The notes under the pieces were generated by a model that was not told the DNA's origin, made no database searches, and saw only the letters and a list, made by a program, of their open reading frames with translations. Shown here in pieces: positions 56,985 to 64,000 of a stretch of DNA of 64,000 nt. The stretch comes from Pomphorhynchus laevis (taxonomy: Eukaryota; Acanthocephala; Palaeacanthocephala; Echinorhynchida; Pomphorhynchidae): positions 236,644-300,643 of the forward strand of contig WNNJ02002553.1 of the NCBI GenBank assembly GCA_012934845.2, in the 5' to 3' direction. The number at the start of each line of letters is the position of its first letter. Position 1 is the stretch's first letter. The translations under genes were made by a program, and so were the position numbers.

Positions 56985-59390
56985 CGGCCTCAAATTTATA
57001 GGGATCTGACCTCCCCTCAACCAATCCAACACGCCGCCTTCTGATTGAATTACCCGGGGTCTTTCACCCCTTCCCCGAAGTGTCCAATCGGCGCGTACTA
57101 TGCTGGGTAAACGCGAGACGAGGAGCTTAAGAAACCTTAGCCTTTGCTCTGGGGACGTCCTCTTAAAAAGAAGACTAATCCCGAGATAGCCCAAGTGCCC
57201 CAAAGGCGCATCTGGGTTTTCCCTTTCAACGACAGATGCTAGGCCCGTTTCAGAGCCCCCTAGCTCTCTTCAGTATACGTTTGAGTCTATCTGGGTCAGC
57301 TTTCGCCGATCAGTTTACCGAAACAGTGATCCCCAGGTATTTTACTCGACTTGTGAAGGTGGGGAGTGGATCAGAGGCAAAAATGGAGGAGAGCGCAGAG
57401 AGTGCTAATCTCTTGAGTTTTGTTTCGTAGCAGGGGTACCATGAAAGACGACCACCTGCGATTTAGCGGAGTTTAAAACAAGGTTGGACTTGGGCAAGTG
57501 GTCTTTTAATATTAAAAAGAAGCGGCTGATGTCCGAGACTACGTCTTTGCACTTGCGTTTAATGAACAGGGCTATAGTGTCATCAGCGTACACCACTAGA
57601 CGTTGATCACGTTTAAATATTTTGAATAGATTGATGGAGGCAGCAAGATATAAGATAGGAGAGAGGGGAGCCTTGACGGGCATCAGGGTCGTCGTAATAA
57701 AATCGCTTGGTGTACAGCAGTATCTCCACTCTGTTAACAATTCTCGCAGACAACCGATTGACCTGAGAGAAGAGATAACAAAGGGAATGGCGATGCGGTC
57801 AAATGCAGCGGAAAAATCATGGAAACCAGTTTTAGCGAGTTGATGACTATTCTCCTGACAAAATCGATGCACTTCACCAACCTCTGAGTGGACCGAGCGA
57901 CCTTTGACAAACCCATGGAAACCAGGTGGGATTTAATTTTGCTTACTCAGATGATCGTAGATTCTACGCGCAAGCGCTTTTTCGTAGATCGAGACGAGGG
58001 AATATTGAATCGAAATAGGCCGTAGGTCTTTAGGACAAGAGACCGGATACCGTTTAGGTAAAAAAATCCTTTTACTAATATTGATGCCGGCCACATCGGA
58101 TTGGGTGGCTAATAGCATTGTGACGGCAACCTCCCTTCTTTGATCGGCTGTCAAAAGCTGACAGAGACTAGAAGAGAGTGGAGCGACGGATTTGGAGGTG
58201 CCGGAAGAGGCCCTCTGTCGTTGAGAATATCTGTGACAGATAAGTCTCTACTCCTGAAGTATCCCTAAGTCGGAATTGGTTGGGGTGATTGAGTGGCTCC
58301 ATAGTTTTGTTGGGCTGGTGACTTCTCCAAAACGTTTCCAAGGCATATACTACTGATCCAACCCAATGCCCTATTCTTCCAACAAACAAACTTCTCTTTC
58401 TTGAATATCTTCCAAAAGGAAGACTGTGAAGGGTCAAGACGAGCAATACTCGCCCTATCCCTACTCAGCTAGAATCAATATCTGGTGCACCAGTATTCAT
58501 TTGAGAGGGTCTGTCTGGCGGAAACAGAGATATTATGGAGGTTCAGCAGTTTAGCTAGGACTTTGCGTTTTGTCCGAGTGGAACTGAAAATGCGACCTTT
58601 ATAGGTTGTCGAAAGCAACGCAGTAGCTTGCGAAGAGAGGTAGGAATTAAATTTGGTTAAACTCCCATTCCCAATTCGGGAATAGCGTTGGATAGCTGCC
58701 TGGAAGAAAGCCACTCTGATCGGGTCAAAGTGGAATCTTCTACGAAGTAGCGTATCCTCTTCTATCCGTCAGCGAATTAGATCATGAGAGGTTGACAGAT
58801 GTTGTCGCAACTGCTCCATACAGAAGAGTTTTAACAACCACCTCTCATGGAGCAATAATAAGTCGAGGATAGAATTTGTTGATGTGCAATGGAAGGTAGG
58901 GGCCGGTGATTTGTGAATAAAATAACCGTTCTTGGCTCTGCGGAGTGCTGCATTAATTCAACGACCAATTCTGTCGTTAAAGTCACCTAGTACTATGTCA
59001 TAGTCGCTATCAGTAATACTGTCCAGGAGGTCACGGTTCTTGTGAACCTCCCCTGGTTGGATGTAGACATTGGCTAGACTGAGGCGTTTACCGTTCTTAA
59101 TGATTGAAACTACCAAACAATACAGGGCTGGACAAGAGTAATTTAGCAAGAGGGAGGATCTTAATGAGCACTTAACTAAGGTCAAGAGTCCTTGAGATGA
59201 AGAGGAATGAGGTGGGATTTTGTACGGAGTATAGTCGGAACAAATATGCTTTTGGATAAATCAAGTAATGTACTGAGGGAGACGGATAAACCGCGTTTCA
59301 GTCTGTTTAATGAGTATGTTTTAGCTTGGACAATTGTGGCTAAAGTAAATTTAAATCTGACAAGCTGACGGCACAACGGCTATCTATTAC
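56985..59390 (-). mobile_element. Non-LTR retrotransposon with AP endonuclease and RT
   Basis: Same family as 27000-28410 but longer. Endonuclease remnant: LANVYIQPGEVHKNRDLLDS and YDIVLGDFNDRIGR at about 59100-58960. A linker region (58714-58168) follows, then RT: KDLRPISIQYSLVSIYEKAL, FHDFSAAFDRIAIPFVIS and VVYADDTIALF (YADD intact). The GVPQG box is damaged and frames change several times. The GC-rich 3' region (57203-56985) lies after the RT. No target duplication found. Confidence 0.85.
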
Positions 59391-59830
59391 TTTATAAAGA
59401 AAAACAATGAAATGTAGAGTTTCCTTTAATCAGCAACCGTTCGCAAAGTTCGTTGCAATAACTGAGGCCACGAAAACTAAAATTTGAATCCAAAATAAAA
59501 CTTTAAAAGTTCTAAATAGAAGAAAGATCAGGGTATTTCAGAATTTGGATAACAATTGCTTTTAAACAAAACATTTTTTGTTTGAAAGTTTTTTTGATTA
59601 TTTTTGTTTTTTTTTATATCTGCGTAAAATACTCGATTGTACTAATTGATAATCATATCAACTGGCTTTTGATAGCATTTGAGTATATGTTTACATTTTA
59701 ATAAACTTTTTTGATTTTGGTGATTTATTTAATGTATTTCGTTAATTTCATGTGTATTTTATATTTCAAACAATTAATTTTATTCTTCTAGTTGTTGCAC
59801 AATATTATCCTTACAGGTATTGTTCCTATT
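59391..59830. other. Spacer
   Basis: AT-rich with T-runs at 59575-59620. No feature recognised. Confidence 0.55.
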
Positions 59831-60342
59831 CTTGATACAGCACGACGCTACTAATCAGCCTGAGTGGGTATCATCAGTTGCTGACCCAGACCTATTCGCG
59901 ATACAGAAATCCTGAGTTCAAATCCGATCATCACCAGTGTACGAAGAAAGCAGATATAAAGAGTCTAAACGTGAAATGTAAACTGGGTCAGCAGCTGATG
60001 AGACCAACACAGGCTGATTAGTAGCGTCCTGCCGTATCAAAAATAAGATCAATACATGTGAGCATAATATCGTGTCACAATCGGAAAAAATTTCAGCTCA
60101 CAGATGTATTCAAGTTAAATTAAGAACATTCGTTGCAAGTTGCAGCATGAAAAATCAGTGATCCGGCTAGCAGATCACACAACTAGGTAGGTTTCTAATT
60201 GATCGTTAGAATACGATCCCCTACCAAAAATCAATATACAGAAATGAGTTCTAATATTCAATAATTTAATGTTCAATATACAGAAATGACGTCTTGAGTT
60301 CGAATGCGATCAGCACCATTGTATGGAGAAAGCAGAAAATAA

Positions 60343-60389
60343 GGGTCGAAACGTGAAATGTAGGTCTGGGTCAGCAGCTGATGAGACCT
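60343..60389 (+). ncRNA. Hammerhead-like core, permuted order (family 5, unit 2)
   Basis: GGGUC, GAAAC, seven bases, GUA, 15 bases, CUGAUGA, GACCU. Helix II pairs with one G-U at the end, compared with GACCC in unit 3. ACGU and AUGU can form a four-pair helix III with a GAA loop. Confidence 0.45.
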
Positions 60390-60742
60390 ACTCAGACTTA
60401 TTATTAGCGTCCTGTTGTATCAATAATGGGAACACTGTACCTGTGAGGATAATGCCGTGCCACAATCAGAAGAATTTCAGCTCACAGATGTATTCAAGTT
60501 AAATTAAAAACATTCATTGCAAGTGGCAGCATGAAAAATCAGTGATCCGGCTAGCAGATCACACAACTAGGTAGGTTTCTAATAGATCGTTAGAATACGA
60601 TCCCCTACCAAAAATCAATATACAGAAATGTATATCTACACCACTGGAGCTACCAGCTGAGTGGATGTAGCGTTGAATCGCGATACAGACGTCCTGAGTT
60701 CGAATCCGATCAGAACCATTGTACGGAGAAAGCAGAAAATAA

Positions 60743-60789
60743 GGGTCGAAACGTGAAATGTAGGTCTGGGTCAGCAGCTGATGAGACCC
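60743..60789 (+). ncRNA. Hammerhead-like core, permuted order (family 5, unit 3)
   Basis: GGGUC, GAAAC, seven bases, GUA, GGU, hairpin CUG-GGU-CAG, CAG, CUGAUGA, GACCC. Helix II is five perfect pairs directly against both core strands. Helix III is ACGU/AUGU. Helix I is the weak point: the short hairpin is separated from the core by unpaired bases. Confidence 0.5.
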
Positions 60790-60905
60790 ACCCAGACTGA
60801 TTAGTAGCGTCCTGCTGTATCAAAAATATTATGAATACTTGTGAGGATAATTCCGTGCCACATTCAGAAGAATTTCAGCTCACATATGTATTCAAGTTAA
60901 ATTAA

Positions 60906-62450
60906 TTCTATTTTCAAATAAAATTGATATAGTGAAAGGAACATCTTTATATGCTAGAAACAGCTCATAAAATGTTACTTTTGACGCTGTTCACCTCAAT
61001 CTGATTTTTTTTTCAAAATATTTCGTTTTTAAAATTATTGAAATTTTTGTTAACGCCCGGCTAACAACACGAAAATAATTTTTGTTGTTGATGTTGAATG
61101 TTTGCTAACGATAAATTTTTGATCAATAATTTTTCATAAATAAAAAGAGTTGATTTGTTCCATTTTCAATAAATCAGATAACTGAGTCTACGTATTTTAT
61201 AGATAAATAAAGATTAATAATAAATAATTATAAAAGATTTTATAAAATATATGTTTATATCAAGTTAAAACTTATAATTGAAATTTAAAATGTCAATTTT
61301 TATGAATTGACTAAATAACATACGATGTATCAGAATAAGGATTGGAGGTGATCACGAGGAACTGCCGGTCTATCAGATTTCGACAACTATTACATAGATT
61401 AATTACATAGATTCCTATACCTCTACCCAACATATTAGCAGTGTCAAATACGCGCTAATGACGTATATCCTCTGATGAAATTTGATTATTCAAGAGTTTT
61501 AATTCTTGGGGATGCATCGCCAAAACCAATTTCTTTTGACTCGAATGCGTTATTATCCGATAACAAAATAAAGTTTTAGGAAAATGGACAGTTTCGTACA
61601 AACTCAATATAAAATAATGAATATCTTGTCTAAAATCAAAAAAGAATAACAACATCTTCAAAAGAAGAGTTGTGATGAAGTGTCAACATAAAGTATTCAA
61701 ACCTAAATTTGATATATCAATAAGAATAAACATCAATATGAAGTTTATTTTATAACATAAAAGAAACATCTAACATCTAACATATCATTTGGAAATGCGA
61801 GATACTCTGATCAAGACATTAGCACAACAAAGTTCTTGGATTTAAAATAATCAATGACAAATTAAAAATTGAGGAAAATAACAAAATGTTCTAATTAATG
61901 CATTAAACAATTATCATTTAACAAATGTCATTTTCAATAAAATTTCTCATTTAAGGTGTAAAAAATAATTTTTGTATCAAATTACAATATCAACTAAAAT
62001 TATTTTGTCGAGCTGTTGAATATATTCGTTATCATATAATGTGGATCAGTGATACATGAGTCAAAATCTGAATAATCAGAGACCTCCGTTGTGCAGCAAA
62101 CACTGATTATTTGTTTGCTTAGTATTGATGACAAGTGAGATTGTATTTCTACTTTTGTAGAAATATTATATTATTATAATATTAGCATTATTTTAAAAAA
62201 ATGAATCAAATCAGCTAAATTAGCTTACGTATTTTATATTATTTATAAATTAAAAATAGTGCTAAATAAAATTCAAATAATTAAATAATAAATAAGGATA
62301 AATCATAAATGATTAGTATAAGATTTTATATAAAGTTAAAATTTATAATAATAATTTAAAATAAGTCAATTTCTATGAATGGAATAATAAATAATATAAG
62401 ATGTATAAGAAAAAGGATTAAAGATCATCAGGAGGAACTGCTTAAAAACA
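60906..62450. repeat. AT-rich region with two copies of the AT-rich repeat family
   Basis: Copies at about 61170-61480 (GGATTGGAGGTGATCACGAG) and 62215-62450 (TCATCAGGAGGAACTGC). Between them no gene is identified; the frame at 61455-61661 lacks features. Confidence 0.55.
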
Positions 62451-62808
62451 TATTTAATAAGCGTCACGAGTAACATTTTGCAACACAACATATAAGACAA
62501 ATATACTATATAAGACAAATTATACTTTTTATAATTCAATCAACAGGGATATAAATGTATTTTCTGATTAAATATTAATTATTAAGAACTTTTAGCATTT
62601 ACAAAATCATAAAAGTCATATTGATTTTTGAACCATTTCCTTTATTGTTTGATAATTGTAATTATCAAACAATAAAGGAATTTTGATGATTGTAATAATA
62701 ATTTCAATCCCATAATGCTTTAAATATTTTAATATTTATTACCATAATGTATTATTATGTGGATTGAATTGCCCTCCCAAAGTTGATACGCTTACCATGA
62801 TTAGGTAA
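62451..62808. other. AT-rich spacer with hairpin
   Basis: TTCCTTTATTGTTTGATAAT begins a 21-bp arm at about 62637 that is mirrored exactly after two bases. Otherwise no feature. Confidence 0.65.
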
Positions 62809-63160
62809 CTAGCAAAATCGAGGTGACATTAACCGACGTGACATGTTGTTTGGATACAAATGGTTAGTTGCAGTGACGAATAAGTGATTCCGTATAGCAT
62901 GGAAGAGTGGAAAGCTCTTAGAAAGGGATTTAACGTGCCCAAATATGTTGGCAAATAGCCATGCATAGTTCGTGACCACATTGTGGATATTGGTATATGC
63001 TGAGGGATTAAACAACATAAGTGTCATCGTTTCGACCGATGTATTCATATGTCGGTGGTTATCAAGATGTGTTGGGAATTGGTCCATCATCCACAAATTT
63101 CTTCCATAACTTACGAAGCGAACTTTGTTGGGCCACCCTTTGACCGGCGCATAGGTTTAT
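62809..63160 (-). other. Unrecognised minus-strand open frame
   Basis: Minus-strand frame of about 95 residues or more, GC-richer than its flanks: MDQFPTHLDNHRHMNTSVET, YAWLFANIFGHVKSLSKSFP, HAIRNHLFVTATNHLYPNN. The frame may extend upstream past the first Met (VRFVSYGR). It looks like real coding or ex-coding sequence. I recognise no family; a transposon fragment or a single exon are both possible. Confidence 0.35.
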
Positions 63161-64000
63161 TACTTTGCCAACGTATAATGAATGTTGTATAAAACGGAAA
63201 TTAGGCGTGTATGCCGGATGCAATCGTAATATCAGTATGCTAGTCGATTTTTTATAATGTTTTTATTTTCAATTTTATGTATTTTGGTGTTTTAATCAGG
63301 AAGTTTAGATAGTTTTATGAGCAGGGAAATACATTCAGAATTTATTATTTTAAATTTGAATTGCATATACCTTCTTGATATTTGTAATTATTTTGGAACC
63401 AATAATAAATTGAAATACTGATAGCATTTCTGAGACTTCTGTCATCGTATTATGGAAAATTATATAATACATTGTTAATTATATTGTATATTACAGCATT
63501 ATATAATTTTTAAATGACTATTCGCTGTTTCGTAAATATTATTTAAGACAGTTAGTAAATAATCCATGCAAAATATTATATTATATTATCATATTATATT
63601 ATTATATGTATAATTTTTAGATTGAACAGTAAGAGAAGCAAAGGGGTTAAAGAGTGTAAAGGGGATAAAAATTAGTTAAAGTGGGTTGATGAAGTAAAAA
63701 TGTAAGTATTAATATTTCCTCATTACATCCAAGCATCTACTCATTATATCAAAATAATCGTATAATTGTAGTATAATTTGTCATATATTTTGTCATATAA
63801 CTTCTCTTTTATCCCACTATACCACATTTTATCTCATTTACCCAAATGACATTTCTTGTGTCCCATTTACACCCTTTAACCAACCTTGCCCTTAAATTTT
63901 ATTTACTCTATTTACCACATTAATATATTAATGTGGTAAATAGAGTAAATTAATAATATTAATAATTAATAATATATTTATAATATATTAATATATTATA
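63161..64000. other. AT-rich flank with a 50-bp perfect palindrome
   Basis: 63901-63950 is a perfect palindrome (ATTTACTCTATTTACCACAT and its complement around TAATATATTA). Around it lie TTTACCC/CCATTTAC-type words. No gene. Confidence 0.7.

Larger units (their letters stand above)
59835..60905 (+). repeat. Tandem tRNA-derived SINE-like units
   Basis: Three + units (about 59890-60245, 60280-60630, 60635-60905) and a short inverted piece at the left (59838-59895). The third has a tRNA-like head, CCAGCTGAGTGGATGTAGCG (A-box-like) and GAGTTCGAATCCGATC (B-box-like), spaced about 35 bp apart. The common body is AAGGGTCGAAACGTGAAATG, CAGCAGCTGATGAGACC, GATTAGTAGCGTCCTG, and GATCCGGCTAGCAGATCACA in the first two. 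No protein is encoded. The body holds a hammerhead-like core in permuted order. Confidence 0.85.

Noticed and set aside
60640-60720. A genuine tRNA gene
   Set aside because: A- and B-box-like blocks are present, but the arms do not fold as a clean cloverleaf by eye and the same body repeats in tandem, as in a SINE.

Overview
The window is AT-rich eukaryotic DNA, most likely from an arthropod and probably an insect. It holds one recognisable host gene embedded in dense mobile and repetitive DNA. The host assignment rests on the gene structure (GT-AG introns, two of them near 50 nt), the mix of RTE-type, CR1-like and other non-LTR retrotransposons with Penelope-like elements (PLEs), and tRNA-derived short repeats. 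The species cannot be told from the sequence.

1-17 kb: a complete, apparently intact gene for UDP-GlcNAc:dolichyl-phosphate GlcNAc-1-phosphate transferase (DPAGT1, ALG7 in yeast) lies on the + strand. It has eight coding exons between 2342 and 16815 whose phases join exactly into 410 codons plus a stop. It catalyses the first step of N-glycan precursor assembly in the ER membrane. Its large introns carry a PLE-type reverse transcriptase (RT) fragment, a 15-bp minisatellite, a CR1-like LINE, a fold-back element and a 166-bp tandem repeat. Two inverted copies of one composite repeat (about 3300-3880 and 17320-17880) bracket exons 2-8.

17-28.5 kb: a tandem array of a roughly 377-bp repeat (17575-19435), a palindromic cluster of about 350-bp short repeats (21545-22885), AT-rich intergenic DNA, and a non-LTR retrotransposon fragment (27000-28410, minus).

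28.9-38.6 kb: a nest of PLE pieces in two opposite orientations with nearly identical 1.1-kb arms. A 3.4-kb RTE element with a 13-bp target duplication sits between them. A 449-bp element carrying two canonical hammerhead ribozyme cores, with its own 12-bp target duplication, interrupts the PLE RT. A second tandem unit with hammerhead cores adjoins the right end.

38.6-64 kb: decayed PLE and LINE fragments, two copies of an unusual RT-associated protein family (45.7-46.4 and 55.3-56.9 kb), a 2.4-kb non-LTR element (56985-59390, minus), tandem tRNA-derived SINE-like units (59835-60905), and long AT-rich stretches with several perfect palindromes.

The most unusual signal is a shared ribozyme-like core. 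Five sequence-divergent short repeat families carry GAAAC, then GUA, then a CUGAUGA-like heptamer, enclosed by a short helix that is complementary in every family although its sequence differs. This is a hammerhead core in permuted order. With the canonical hammerheads in the PLE terminal repeats and in the two retrozyme-like units, the window looks like a locus shaped by ribozyme-bearing retroelements.
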